Origin: Pollenia angustigena
Taxonomy: Eukaryota > Arthropoda > Insecta > Diptera > Polleniidae
Direction of reading: 5' to 3'
NCBI GenBank assembly: GCA_930367215.1
Contig: OV884059.1
Span: 161,818,511 to 161,882,510, forward strand
Length of the DNA stretch: 64,000 nucleotides
The stretch's first letter is position 1. Each line of letters begins with the position of its first letter. A program made the translations under genes and the position numbers. This document shows, piece after piece, positions 32,577 to 43,561 of the stretch. The notes beneath the pieces are model-generated. The model was not told the DNA's origin. It ran no database searches and saw only the letters and a program-made list of their open reading frames with translations.

Positions 32577-34890
32577 ATGACTATCGAAACCGAAACAAAT
32601 GAAACAAAACGATCTGATTTACCGATGACGACTTTTAGCATGAAACCCCGGACAAGATTTGGAACATGGAATGTTAGAACGCTAATGGAACCATCGCGCC
32701 TGGCTCAACTTTGCAAAGAATTTATTTACTACAAACGACTACTTTTGGGTATAAGCGAAATGAGATGGCCTGATTCGGGCGAAAAAACAACAACAAATGG
32801 ACTCCACTTATTATACTCTGGTAAGGCAGCCAACGAAAATAGAGCATCTGGAGTTGGTTTTCTTCTCTCCAAGGAGGCACATAAAGCTCTTATTAGCTGA
32901 AAACCCTACTCTGACCGCTTAATAGTAGTAAGGCTACGTACACGCGCCAGAAACCTCACATTCATTCAATGCTATGCGCCCACCGATGTCTCCGAAGTTG
33001 AAGTGAAAGATTAATTTTATAGCCTTTTGGATCAAGCAATAACATCCACGAATCGTGGTGATATCCTGGTAGTAATGGGCGACTTCAATGCCCAAACAGG
33101 TCCCAACAACACTGGCCTTAAAAGCGTGATGGGGGTGCATGGATTAGGCAGGAGAACTGAAAACGGGGAAATGTTTGTGAACATGTGCGCGGAAAACAGC
33201 CTGGTCATAGGAGGCACTTTGTTTGAATCAAATAGATCATATAGCTATCTCTAGGAAATGGCGTGGCTCACTGTTGGATGTGCGAAGCAAAAGAGGTGCT
33301 GACATATCTAGTGATCACCACCTACTCATTGCAAGCGTGCGTATAAAACTAGCAGGAGTAAAAAAGACAGCCCCATGTGTATCAAAAAGGTTCGATGTAA
33401 ATAGACTGAAAGTCCCCTTTGTCTCATCGAATTACGTAAGTTCCTTAAACGAATCGTTGTTAACAACTACCCATGAGGAACGAAAAGTTTGGCAATTAAC
33501 AAAGAACATGTTTATAAATGCAGCCACAGAGCATATAGGTCTTAAATCAATTAGACGTAAAGAATGGATATCTGATGAAACATGGCGAATCATAAATGAA
33601 AAGAAAAATCTTAAAGCTGCACTTAAGTCTGCTATAACGAAAAACGAAAAGTCAACCCTTCAAAACCAACATGCTACCCTGATCGCGAAGTAAAACGCAG
33701 TGCCCGTAGAGACAAACGTGCATGGACGAATTCCATAGCGCAAGAACCGCAAGCTGCAGCTGAAACAAACCGAACTAGTGACTTATATAGGCTCACTAAG
33801 AAGTTAACGAACAACTGTACGTCAGTCTCCACCAAACCTATAAGGGATAACTCCGGCACACTCCTCACCTCTAAAGACGAGCAACTTGAACTCTGGGCTA
33901 CACACTTCTCTGAAATGTTATCCTCACGTCCTCGGATAAATCCCGCTATATGTGATTGTATTGATCATAATACACTTTTAAAACAGAAAACAGCCTGGTC
34001 ATAGGAGGCACTTTGTTTGAATCAAATAGATCATATAGCTATCTCTAGGAAATGGCGTGGCTCACTGTTGGATGTGCGAAGCAAAAGAGGTGCTGACATA
34101 TCTAGTGATCACCACCTACTCATTGCAAGCGTGCGTATAAAACTAGCAGGAGTAAAAAAGACAGCCCCATGTGTATCAAAAAGGTTCGATGTAAATAGAC
34201 TGAAAGTCCCCTTTGTCTCATCGAATTACGTAAGTTCCTTAAACGAATCGTTGTTAACAACTACCCATGAGGAACGAAAAGTTTGGCAATTAACAAAGAA
34301 CATGTTTATAAATGCAGCCACAGAGCATATAGGTCTTAAATCAATTAGACGTAAAGAATGGATATCTGATGAAACATGGCGAATCATAAATGAAAAGAAA
34401 AATCTTAAAGCTGCACTTAAGTCTGCTATAACGAAAAACGAAAAGTCAACCCTTCAAAACCAACATGCTACCCTGATCGCGAAGTAAAACGCAGTGCCCG
34501 TAGAGACAAACGTGCATGGACGAATTCCATAGCGCAAGAACCGCAAGCTGCAGCTGAAACAAACCGAACTAGTGACTTATATAGGCTCACTAAGAAGTTA
34601 ACGAACAACTGTACGTCAGTCTCCACCAAACCTATAAGGGATAACTCCGGCACACTCCTCACCTCTAAAGACGAGCAACTTGAACTCTGGGCTACACACT
34701 TCTCTGAAATGTTATCCTCACGTCCTCGGATAAATCCCGCTATATGTGATTGTATTGATCATAATACACTTTTAAATATCAGCATTACTCCTCCAGTAAT
34801 GTCTGAGATTATACTTGCCATCAAATCGCTTAAGAACAATAAAAGGTCGCAACAATATTTCTTCAGAACTACTTAAGGCAAACACCGGAA
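32577..34890 (+). pseudogene. RTE ORF, endonuclease half
   Basis: From the ATG at 32577 a run of basic residues leads to FGTWNVRTLMEPSRLAQLCK, then GISEMRWPDSGE (metal-binding Glu), IQCYAPTDVSE, VVMGDFNAQTG, GRRTENGEMFVNMC, NQIDHIAISRKWRG and SDHHLLIASVRIKL (catalytic Asp-His). This order is that of RTE endonucleases (often annotated as 'craniofacial development protein 2-like'). Damage: TGA at 32898, TAA near 33012, a deletion and frameshift before NQIDHI, and later frameshifts, plus the 0.8-kb internal duplication. The last part (SEIILAIKSLKNNKR...ELLKANTGTT) reads straight on across the Transib insertion to the RT half. Confidence 0.88.
33192..34776 (+). repeat. 0.8-kb tandem duplication inside the RTE
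   Basis: 33192-33982 is repeated at 33986-34776 (791 bp each), joined by three extra bases ACA. Both copies encode the same 156-residue frame, with no difference found in the frames compared, so this event is recent compared with the stops in the element. Confidence 0.92.
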
Positions 34891-35585
34891 CGACGCACAT
34901 AGGGGTTTTTTGCCAATCTAGCCGGACATTACTTTTTGTTTTAGCTTATATTGCTTCTTAAAAGTTATTGAGTGCCCCTAGATCGATGAAACTTGGCAGA
35001 AATATGTGATATTGTCATAGGCAGGTAAACCTAAAAAATAAATAAAATCGGACCAAGGAGGAAAATGTTCCCCCTAGAAGAACTAATCCAACCTCTGAAA
35101 AATGCAATTTTTTTTAAACTTTTCCCATACTTTTGTTTGGCAAATGCAACTTTTAACGTCGGCGAAAGTTAAAAAACCTAAGATAAGACCCATGAGATCG
35201 TAAAATTACACTTTTCGCCCCCCGCCCCCTTTTGAGGGCGGTTACATAAAATAATATTTAAAAAAAATGTAAATATTAAAAGAAATAGATTACTAACGCC
35301 TTAATACTATAAAAATTAAATTTTTGAACTTTAATGGGTAGGGGGAGATATCCCTCCAAACACCCCCCCCCCCCCGGAACGACCCTGTAAAATTTTTTTT
35401 TTTTTTTGCTAATTTCCAAAACATATTAATTTTTAAGATTTTATGTGACTTTTATATATTTTATAGTATTTAATTTATCTGAAAATAATTAATATATTCG
35501 TAATAATAACTTATTTATAATAGTAACAGCAAATTTTATTTAAAATAATAACAACTAATTTATTTAAAATAACTTCTCTTTTGCA

Positions 35586-37622
35586 CTAAGATGATGATGA
35601 GTGCCATGGTTCTTCTTCGTCTGCTTCTTCAAAATCCTCTTCTGAATCTGAATTCTCTTCAGAGCCAAGTACAGGTGGAAGCATAAAAGAAATTGCTTCT
35701 TTCGTAAAGGGTAGTGACTTTTTTTTTGGAGTTGGTCTTATACTAGTAATCAGTGGGTCAGAACTGAGCAAAAGTCTATTTATAACATCTTTGTTACACT
35801 GAACCCTCGAAAACTTTCTAGCAAAATTCTGCCTGTAAAGCCGAAAATGTTTATTTCGTGCCTCAGACGCTTCTTCTGATAATAGCCCGATAGGCAACAA
35901 TGCCTCACTCATTACAGTTGCGCCATGTACTATAATCTTGTGCATTGTAGGTGTCATAGGATGCCAGGGATATAGAGTAACGTAAAGTTTTGCAGTGTCT
36001 AAGCAATAATTGGCAAACTCGTGCAAATGGATTTTGTGACCACTTGTAATTACTTCAATAATAACTTTGATCCGGTAGATGAAATCCAATGCAATTCCAG
36101 TTATTTCTGCAGCTAATTCAGGATTAGAAAAAAATCGTCTGCTGGTGTTACCATCGTTGCTGTTTCCAAATCCAGTCTTCGGTACATCCACTATTAGCCC
36201 TAATTCACTTCTAAATTTTTCTTGGATAGTTTTTTTCCTCTCATTAACAATAGTTTTGTCCTCATCCGATCTTAATTGCCACTTTTTTACTGTGAGTTTA
36301 TACGATAGGTGTAATATGCTCTCAAATAGACGAATTCTGGCGTGCAAAGTAGATAATCCGAAAGAAAGTGCATCTACGTCTATATCCCTTTTGATTTTCA
36401 AATTGTTAAATTCTTTTGAAGTAGCCCCACAAATATAGCACTTCATTGTGGACGTAGTTTGTGTTGCGGCATTACATACTTTTGCATCTATCATTGTAAA
36501 TACCATTGTATGTTTTATGGAATATAACTTTCCTTCCATTAAAAAATTAGTGTTTTGTAATGTAGTAATGGCATCTTGTACATAATTAATTTCTTCTTGG
36601 ATTACATCTACAGTTTCTTTAACAAATCTGATGCGAATAGGTCTACAATATCGCGGTGATGAAGGAGTTGGATTTTGCCATAATATTTTCTCCTTTTTTG
36701 CACCATATATTAGTCGAAGCGGTACGAAACTACTCTGAAAAATATGAGAATCAGAAGCATCATTTTTCATCTTTTGCTTAAATTGTGCCTGGTGTGATCC
36801 ATCGCAGCCCCATTTGCTTATTAGTTCGAGGGAGTTGCATTCTTCTATTTGTGAATCACATAAAACATCTTTTAAATATGTAAGTAATCTACTTGCAGTA
36901 TGATTAAGCAAATCCTGAAGATTTATTTGAGCACATGTTTCCGTTACTTCAAATGATTCTTTTGGAGGATAGCATTCACTTTTCTCTCTCTGCAGAATTT
37001 TGTAGCTAGGATAAACCTTCTTAGCGGCACTTCGGATTATTTCATATTGTTTTCGAGAAAGATCAGCTTCTACAAATATAGAAAGAGCCTTTAGAGGGGT
37101 TAGCTGTTTTACTTTATCCTCTTGTGCAGCTTTGTATGCTTTTTTTATTTTTGTAGCTCTTGCCGGAGAAGACACAATTTCTTTAAGCAGACCTGAGGCA
37201 TCTTTTTTTCCAGACGTTTGTAGTTGTGTTTGGGTAGCGTGCATCAATAAATCAGCATCGGTTTGAGTTCGCAAGATTTCAGTTTTTCTTCTCTTACTTC
37301 TTTCGGTCAATTCAACAAACGGCTTTTGTAGTCGTTTTGAAGACGAACTCCCAAAAAAAGGTATTGTCACTGTTCCTTCCAGCCATTTGGCATGCATGCT
37401 TACAAATCGATCCTTTTTTCTTTGTGCTGAATGCCAAAATATTTTAAAAAAATATTTGAATTTCTTTAAGCATTGATTTACTACTGATATGTCACTATCT
37501 CCCTGACATTTTGAAATTTCGCACAATTTTCTAACTAAAAATTGTAATTTCTCTTCAACGAGTTTAGAACTACATTCTTGTATAATTTGGAATAACTCTA
37601 AATTCGTATACACTTTTTCCAT
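35586..37622 (-). CDS. Transib transposase, RAG1-core relative, 678 aa
   Basis: One open frame with no stops. It would cut the transposon at its CAC-starting ends and paste it into CGNCG sites in the nucleus. Probable catalytic acids: Asp274 in WGCDGSH, Asp379 in FTMIDAKVCNA, and a Glu of SEEASEARNK (583-587). A CYICGA motif (395-400) and FGLSTLHARIRLFE (421-434) are family landmarks. ILWQNPTPSSPRYCRPIR (313-330), KTGFGNSNDGNTSRRFF (482-498) and KLYVTLYPWHPM (545-556) are also typical. The N-terminus has a basic patch (100-113) and the C-terminus an acidic Ser/Glu tail (654-678). The length suits the family (about 650-700 aa). The Transib transposase is the established relative of the vertebrate RAG1 recombinase core. 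Apparent integrity suggests recent activity. The start is the first in-frame ATG before non-coding sequence; an upstream intron cannot be excluded. Confidence 0.92.
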   Translation of the reverse strand: MEKVYTNLELFQIIQECSSKLVEEKLQFLVRKLCEISKCQGDSDISVVNQCLKKFKYFFKIFWHSAQRKKDRFVSMHAKWLEGTVTIPFFGSSSSKRLQKPFVELTERSKRRKTEILRTQTDADLLMHATQTQLQTSGKKDASGLLKEIVSSPARATKIKKAYKAAQEDKVKQLTPLKALSIFVEADLSRKQYEIIRSAAKKVYPSYKILQREKSECYPPKESFEVTETCAQINLQDLLNHTASRLLTYLKDVLCDSQIEECNSLELISKWGCDGSHQAQFKQKMKNDASDSHIFQSSFVPLRLIYGAKKEKILWQNPTPSSPRYCRPIRIRFVKETVDVIQEEINYVQDAITTLQNTNFLMEGKLYSIKHTMVFTMIDAKVCNAATQTTSTMKCYICGATSKEFNNLKIKRDIDVDALSFGLSTLHARIRLFESILHLSYKLTVKKWQLRSDEDKTIVNERKKTIQEKFRSELGLIVDVPKTGFGNSNDGNTSRRFFSNPELAAEITGIALDFIYRIKVIIEVITSGHKIHLHEFANYCLDTAKLYVTLYPWHPMTPTMHKIIVHGATVMSEALLPIGLLSEEASEARNKHFRLYRQNFARKFSRVQCNKDVINRLLLSSDPLITSIRPTPKKKSLPFTKEAISFMLPPVLGSEENSDSEEDFEEADEEEPWHSSSS

Positions 37623-37784
37623 TTTACTCTCGAAGCTTCAAAATGGTTCTGATAACAATTTTATGCAAAAACCACAATATATATTTAAAAAAACTAAGTA
37701 CCTAGAGCCCAGATTTGATTTTTTATTATATATTATTTTTGTTGTTAATGATTTTAAAAGTTATGCAAAACAGGTACATTTATT

Positions 37785-38232
37785 TTGCTCTATTAAATAA
37801 CGTCCTTTAGCGGCCGCACAGGTGGTTAAAACCCGTTACTTACTGTTTCGCACATCCCTTTTTTTACACAGGTAATATTAGGCTTATATGTAATAATTTA
37901 AATAAAAACCATCTACGTACAACCAAAACATTTTATGACTGACGAAAGGGTTTCTATCATATGTACCTATGCAAGATGAGCAAAAACAGAAAAAAGGTAA
38001 AAAAATTTGTTTGCTCTATTAAATAACGTCCTTTAGCGGCCGCACATGTGGTTAAAACCCGTTACTTACTGTTTCGCACATCCCTTTTTTACACAGGTAA
38101 TATTAGGCTTATATGTAATAATTTAAATAAAAACCATCTACGTACAACCAAAACATTTTATGACTGACGAAAGGGTTTCTATCATATGTACCTATGCAAG
38201 ATGAGCAAAAACAGAAAAAAGGTGAAATTTTC
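37785..38232. repeat. 226-bp tandem duplication in Transib leader
   Basis: TTGCTCTATTAAATAACGTC at 37785 recurs at 38011, and the sequence between repeats closely until about 38230. It lies upstream of the minus-strand transposase start, so it could duplicate promoter or leader sequence. The short Transib derivatives have a single copy. Confidence 0.85.
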
Positions 38233-38786
38233 AAAAAATCATAAAAAAAAATGGCGCAACAACGCGCAACGTTTTTTTTTTTGAATTTAAAAGTAGAGAT
38301 TTCAAATTTTATCGTGATGTATAAAATTTTTAAGAACTCAGCGGAACTCACCTTCAAAAACCTTTTAAATTTTTTTTTTTTACAAAAAAGTGAACAAAAA
38401 AATCGTTTTTTTTAATTTCGTACTAATTTTTTTATCATAAAAAATTCAAATAAAATTTTTCTAAAAATTTTCATAATTAGCTGTTTATATAGTCTTTCAC
38501 AGAAAAAAAAATTCAATGTAAAATCTTTATTCGTTTATCTACAAAAAAATATATTGTAAACCTCCCAAAACCGTAAAAAGTCAATGAACACGCATGCAAT
38601 TTAATCAACTTTCCTGGTTTTAACAGTGTCCCAAAACCACAAATCTCAAGCAAAAGACTTGAAAATTCACTATACGATGCAGAACTTTGTTGTCTGTCGA
38701 GCTGCGTACTTAAATTTTTCCATTTCTTAAAAAAAATTTTTTGCTTAATGTCCGGCTAGATTGGCAAAAAACCCCTATGTGCGACG

Positions 38787-40142
38787 GCAGAACTGATCAT
38801 GCCTATTATAGAAGAAATATGGACAACAGAGAGAATTTCAGACGAGATTAAGGAAGGTATTATTGTTAAAATACCTAAGAAAGGTGACTTAACAAATTGC
38901 AACAACTGGCGGGGAATCACTATACTAAGCATGTTGAATAAAGTCTTATCTCATGTTATAAACAAAATGTTAACTGACAAATCAATGCCAAATCGGAGAA
39001 AACAACAGGCTGGATTTTGCCCTAAAAAGTCATGCGTTGACCATATAAACTCTTTGAGAGTAATCGTAGAGCAGTCAGTTGAATGGAGGTCGCCTCTATA
39101 TGTTATATTTATTGATTTTGAGAAGGCATTCGACACCCTGGAACATATTGTTATCTGTAATGCTCTCGAATGTAAAGGGGTACCACGTAAACTCATCCAA
39201 CTAATAAAAAGTATGTACACTGAAGCAAGCTGCCGAATTCTACACGATGGCATGCTTAGTCGTAAGATTGAGGTTGGTACTATCGTTTGTCAAGGGTGTG
39301 TGATGTATCCGCTCCTGTTTAATATAGTGCTGGATAGTGTAATGCTCCAGGCAATGATGGGAAATCGCGGTATCGTATGGGGGCTGAACGAAAGGCTGGA
39401 AGACCTCGAATACGCAGACGATATATGCCTTCTCTCTCATAGCTTTACAGACATGGACGCTAAACTAAGACGTCTTACCTTCAGAGAAAGCCGGATTGAG
39501 AACCAATATTAAAAAGACCAAAGTTATGAGAATAAATTCTGAAAACTCGAATAACTTTCTAATAAATAATAAATTATTAGAAGAAGTTGAAACATCCTGT
39601 TACCTCGGAGCTGTAATAAATCGAACTGGTGGATCGAGTGAAGACATTGTAGGCCGAATAAAAATGGCCACACAATCCTTCGGCCAGCTCAGTAAAGTAT
39701 GGAAATCTTCCTCATTATTTTACGCCGCGTTAAAATCAACATTTTCAACACTAATGTAAAGTCAACTCTTTTATATGGATACGAAACTTGGAACGCTGCC
39801 TCCCGAGACATTAACACATTTCAAGTTTTCGTAAATAAATGTCTCCGAAGAGTTTTACGAATCTTCTGGCCAAGAACCATCTCAAACAACAATCTGTGGG
39901 CTGAAACACGTCAAATACCGTTGTGTGTAGAAATTCAGAGGGGAAAGTGGAACTGGATTGGACACATACTCCGTAAGCCACAGTCCGATCTTACCAGGAA
40001 TGCTATCGAGTGGAACCCGCAGGGAAGTCGCAGAAGAGGCCGACCAGCACATACATGGCGTAGGCAAATTGATAGCGAGGCTAAAAAAATGCACAAAAGC
40101 AGGAGTGAAGTAAAAACTATTGCGATGAACAGATCTGAATAG
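38787..40142 (+). pseudogene. RTE ORF, reverse transcriptase half
   Basis: Continues the frame interrupted at 34890: MPIIEEIW, then CNNWRGITILSMLNKV, QQAGFCPKKSCVDHI, VIFIDFEKAFDTLEH (motif A, catalytic Asp), VCQGCVMYPLLFNIVL (motif B, with mutations) and LEYADDICLLSHS (motif C, catalytic Asp pair). The thumb and C-terminus follow with frameshifts near 39495 and 39740 (KTKVMRINS, then VKSTLLYGYETWNA, RIFWPRTISNNNLW and GKWNWIGHILRKP, typical of RTE ends). Frameshifts make it inactive. Confidence 0.9.
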
Positions 40143-40184
40143 AAGAAGTTTGTTGAGGCCCTATGCTCCTTATAGGATCGAGGG

Positions 40185-40186
<2 letters not shown>

Positions 40187-40216
<30 letters not shown>
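40187..40216. repeat. (AT)n tail of the RTE
   Basis: Fifteen or so AT units end the element right at the ACAAACGCT target duplication. RTE elements often end in short tandem repeats like this. Confidence 0.85.
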
Positions 40217-40219
<3 letters not shown>

Positions 40220-40667
40220 AACGCTAACACTGTTTGTGTAGAAAATCATTAAAAAAAAAATAACGTTACCCTGTTAGTCATCTTTCGAACACAAAGATAT
40301 TACTGTTTTTATCCAACTCAACAAAAGATGTGAACATTTAATTCCGTTCGGTTTTTTTTTGAAAATCCACAAACTTCAATGTGTTCGGTTCGGCTCATTA
40401 ATGTCGTCCCTTTTGGCTGGTAAAAAACCAAACATTTTTTAAAAACAAAATACACACACGAAAAAAAACATTATAGAACATTAAAATATAATGTATGTCT
40501 ACAGTATCACTACAATTGTTCTGTTTTTTAACGAACTTGAAAATAGTTACGAACGGTATTAAGGGTTGTGTATGGCTACACAATCACTAAAAAAATAGAT
40601 ATCGTTCCTGGGTGTGTGAGCCGAACGTTAAATAATGTACTGTTTATTTTCGAATACTGGTTTAAAC

Positions 40668-41500
40668 TATGGACCGATCTCCACGACATTTGCTAGTGTG
40701 ACTTCTAGTCATATAAAACGAATTTGTGCAAAACTGAATGGCAATCAGTACATTCCTCAATGAATATTATTGAAAACGCAGCGTCCTAAAATTGCTTACT
40801 GCTTGGAGGACTCATTTTAGAATATGCTATAAATGGCGCGATTTCCTTGCGTTTGAAAACGTTTGTCAGTTTAGCGTTACTAAACCGAAAACGCAAACAT
40901 TAAGCAATAGACGTTTTTCATAAACTTAAATTGTACATTTTTCAGAACCTGAAAGTTTCACACTTCATACTTTTTTTTTGACACCTTAAACGCCTTAAGC
41001 TTAAGACTTAAAATTCGGAAAAAAACGCCAAATGGAAAGAAAAGATATTTGGGAATTCAATCGCTAAGGATCTAAAAATGTGGCAAAAGGGTTAAATGGG
41101 TTACTTTTTATATCTTCTACTTTAATAAATAGTATATATGGGACAATCCCAGTGAAATCGGACAGTTTGGAGAAAAATATTTTTTGATTTCCTTTATTTT
41201 TTACTGTGCTGATGTTCCTTCTTAACAGCACATTTCAGCAAATTTTTATATCGAAACATTTTTTTTTTAACAAATTTCAAAAAATTAGAAAAAAATCGAT
41301 TTTTGCAGCAGCAACAGGAATCTGGTAGACCAGACACTCTGGTAGTAGTTGATTAAAATCTATGGATAAAAGAAGAAGGAACAAAACTTCGGTAACTCAA
41401 AGAAAGAAAAAGACAGAAAATAAAAATATAACAACCGTATCACTAAATTCAAGTTTCTCATCAAATTCGTCAGCCATGATATTTGATGAAAATCTTCAAG
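40668..41500. other. unassigned A/T-rich sequence
   Basis: No gene or element end recognised, apart from low-complexity T/A runs. Confidence 0.35.
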
Positions 41501-41539
41501 CTTAAAGTCCAAAGTTTTTTCAAAGAAAATTAAAAAGCT

Positions 41540-41810
41540 GTCCAAAAAAAGGGCAAAAAGGAATTTCTTTCTCCAAAACTTGAAGCTGCCCTCGTAGAGG
41601 TAAATTGACTATGTGCTACTCCGTGAACTAGAAGCACTTGGGCATAATGAAAACGAATACATAATTAATAAATCTTCCATGCAAATAATAAGAAGACAAA
41701 CAAGAAAAAAAAGTGCAGAAAATAAAAAAGCTTATTTTAAAATACTATTCCTGAAATGGTCTCTGTTCATTGGGATGGTAAGTTATTGCCTGCATTAAAT
41801 GCCCAAAGTG
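41540..41810 (+). pseudogene. relic of an uncharacterised 'HWDGK' protein family
   Basis: Plus-strand translation gives LLRELEALGHNENEYIINKS, then SMQIIRRQTRKKSAENKKAY and, after a one-base shift at about 41750, PEMVSVHWDGKLLPALN. The 'IP..v.vHWDGKLLP' phrase is a landmark of a large family of unknown function spread through insect and cnidarian genomes, probably encoded by mobile elements. Only the segment up to this motif is seen. Family memory only; no function is claimed. Confidence 0.45.
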
Positions 41811-41819
41811 TTAAAGAAA

Positions 41820-42700
41820 TGGAAATCAGGAGACACTTTTGAAGCAATCACTAGAAAACGACTCACTTTTATTTGGATGCAGGCATCATTGTATTAAAAA
41901 AAAAAAAATCCTCAAGTTACTGTAAGCGTTGACATACTGGCTCTTTAAAAAATTAAAAAAAAACTGGTATAATATCAAGCATTGCGATATTCAAAATGTT
42001 ATCTCAATTCCATCTCAGATTAAGAACTTGATCAGCTTTTATTTTTTTTTTAACTATTTCTTTTTTCATTGCAACAATTTAAATAAGTTTAACCATGTAT
42101 ACAATGTAACTTTGTATATATGTATATAAAATGCTGCTTTAAACAACTTTTGTCAGCATTTGTATTATTTAACCTAAGAAGTTGTTGCTTTATCCCTTTT
42201 TAATCATATGGTTGATATTGAAACAAAACAGAATATTGGGCTAGTGTTACAAAAAAAAAATCAAATTTAAAAATACAAAGCGATATGTTCCATCAGAGGA
42301 AGAAATGAACTACATATTGTGTGGCATGTATTTTCTTATTATTTATTCTTTTGTCATGACACTTATTTCCTACTTCGTTTCGTACAGATAAAAAAATTCA
42401 TGACTTTGTTTAAATAAAAAGCAATCATATATTTAGGCAATATGTTATAAACATTGATTTTCTTAAACCGAACCGACCGCGCGGTCGAAAAGGGCGTAAA
42501 ATAACATATGAATTGCAATTATATCAAATAGAAAAAAAAGCGGGTACCGTGTCAACATTTCAAAAAATTTTTAAAATAAGATACGCTGTGTATATACATA
42601 TGAGGATGGGCCAATTTGTTCGGGTCAAAAAAAGAGACAAATCGTCTAGAAAAATCGTTATCTATGGCAAATTCTAATAACTTTTCCTAAAGAAACCATA
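41820..42700. other. unassigned sequence
   Basis: A and T runs and no recognisable ends or coding signal. Confidence 0.35.
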
Positions 42701-42914
42701 CACAGAAAAAAATAAAAATTGATTTCAATTAAAAAATTTGTGATATTAATTAAAAAATTAATTAAATTTGCACCAGTAAACAAATTAATAGTATCAATTA
42801 AACCAGTTAATAGTATTAATTAAAAGTTTAATTTAATTGATTAAACATTTAATTCACTTGATTAAATTTTTAATTAAAACTGATTTTATTTTTGATTAAT
42901 GCTTTAATTGGTGA
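42701..42914. mobile_element. CACAGAAAAAA MITE, truncated copy
   Basis: Inverted copy of the MITE at 5579-5817. It lacks the last 25 bases or so, where the Penelope-like fragment begins, which suggests the Penelope element inserted into it. Confidence 0.7.
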
Positions 42915-43294
42915 AAAAGTTTGAAATGTCGAATGTAGTATATAAAATACCTTGTGGGGGAAATGTTAATGGACAATGTAGTAAAGTGTATGTTGGTACA
43001 ACAAAAAATAAACTGAAAATTAGGTTAGCAGGACATAAGTCAGATCAGAAATATAGAAATATTTCATCACAAAAAACAGCTTTATCAACTCATTGTGCTA
43101 ATCTAAACCATTATCCAGATTTTGAAAATACAACAGTTTTAAATACGGAAAATAATTATAAACGTAGATTTATGTTAGAAATGTTGCAAATTATAAATGT
43201 ACCGACAATATCGAGAATTAATTTTAAGTCAGATACTGAAAGTTTAGCACAAAATTATAGACATTTAATTTATAAAAATAGAAACGGAAGTTAA
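42908..43294 (+). pseudogene. Penelope-like element GIY-YIG endonuclease, 5'-truncated
   Basis: After NVVYKIPCGG the frame reads SKVYVGTTKNKLKIRLAGHK, then THCANLNHYPDFENT. This fits the GIY-YIG endonuclease at the C-terminus of Penelope-like retroelements (Y-x-IpC ... YvGtT ... R...H). The reverse transcriptase that should precede it is absent; the first few residues come from the adjoining MITE. Within the family this nuclease nicks target DNA. The frame has no stop, but without the RT the copy cannot move itself. Confidence 0.75.
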
Positions 43295-43522
43295 AAATTT
43301 ATTTAAACTGTAAAAGATTAGGTTTGAATTGGAAAACCTTTTTTGTATTTGAATTGGGAAACCTTTTTTGTATTTAAATGAAAATTGTTATCAGAATTTT
43401 TGTTAAATTTGTTAAATTTGTTAAAAATTTTTTAATTCTTTGTCAAACATTCAAGAAAAAACCCTGAAGAAGGCACACAACGGAGTGCCGAAATATTGGA
43501 TTAAATAAAAATAATTTGTTTT

Positions 43523-43559
<37 letters not shown>
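42916..43559 (+). mobile_element. Penelope-like element 3' end with poly(A)
   Basis: The GIY-YIG frame is followed by GAAGAAGGCACACAACGGAG and GTGCCGAAATATTGG. GGCAC...GTGCC form a hairpin of a type I recall near the 3' end of Penelope-like elements. A run of about 32 As ends at 43559. 5'-truncated. Confidence 0.65.

Positions 43560-43561
<2 letters not shown>

Larger units (their letters stand above)
34896..38781. mobile_element. Transib DNA transposon, apparently intact
   Basis: The inverted terminal repeats are about 36 bp and start CACATAGGGGTTTTTT on both sides. The flanks are CGACG (34891-34895 and 38782-38786), matching the 5-bp CGNCG target duplication known for Transib. Removing the element and one CGACG restores the RTE reading frame. 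It carries one long gene on the minus strand and a 226-bp internal duplication near its 3' (right) side. Two shorter derivatives lie at 10923 and 20857. Confidence 0.95.
32302..40216 (+). mobile_element. RTE-type LINE, near full length, interrupted
   Basis: The element interrupts the MITE and is flanked by ACAAACGCT (32293-32301 and 40217-40225), a 9-bp target duplication. It ends in an (AT)n run instead of poly(A), as is usual for RTE elements. Removing the Transib insertion (3.9 kb) and the internal duplication (0.8 kb) leaves about 3.2 kb, the normal length of RTE elements. A leader of about 275 bp precedes the coding region. Confidence 0.88.
32228..40659. mobile_element. hAT-like MITE split by an RTE LINE
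   Basis: The left end CAGTGTTCGAAAATAAACA lies at 32228 and its inverse ends at 40659. GTTTAAAC flanks both sides (32220-32227 and 40660-40667), an 8-bp target duplication. Only 32228-32301 and 40217-40659 belong to the MITE itself; the rest is the RTE insertion. A second, unsplit copy lies in the opposite orientation at 51959-52499. Confidence 0.9.

Noticed and set aside
36079..36438. 119-codon plus-strand frame
   Set aside because: It is the antisense shadow of the Transib transposase.
5579..42914. The two inverted CACAGAAAAAA copies as ends of one 37-kb element
   Set aside because: Each copy has its own start motif, and the 5.6-kb copy has both ends, so they are separate MITEs.
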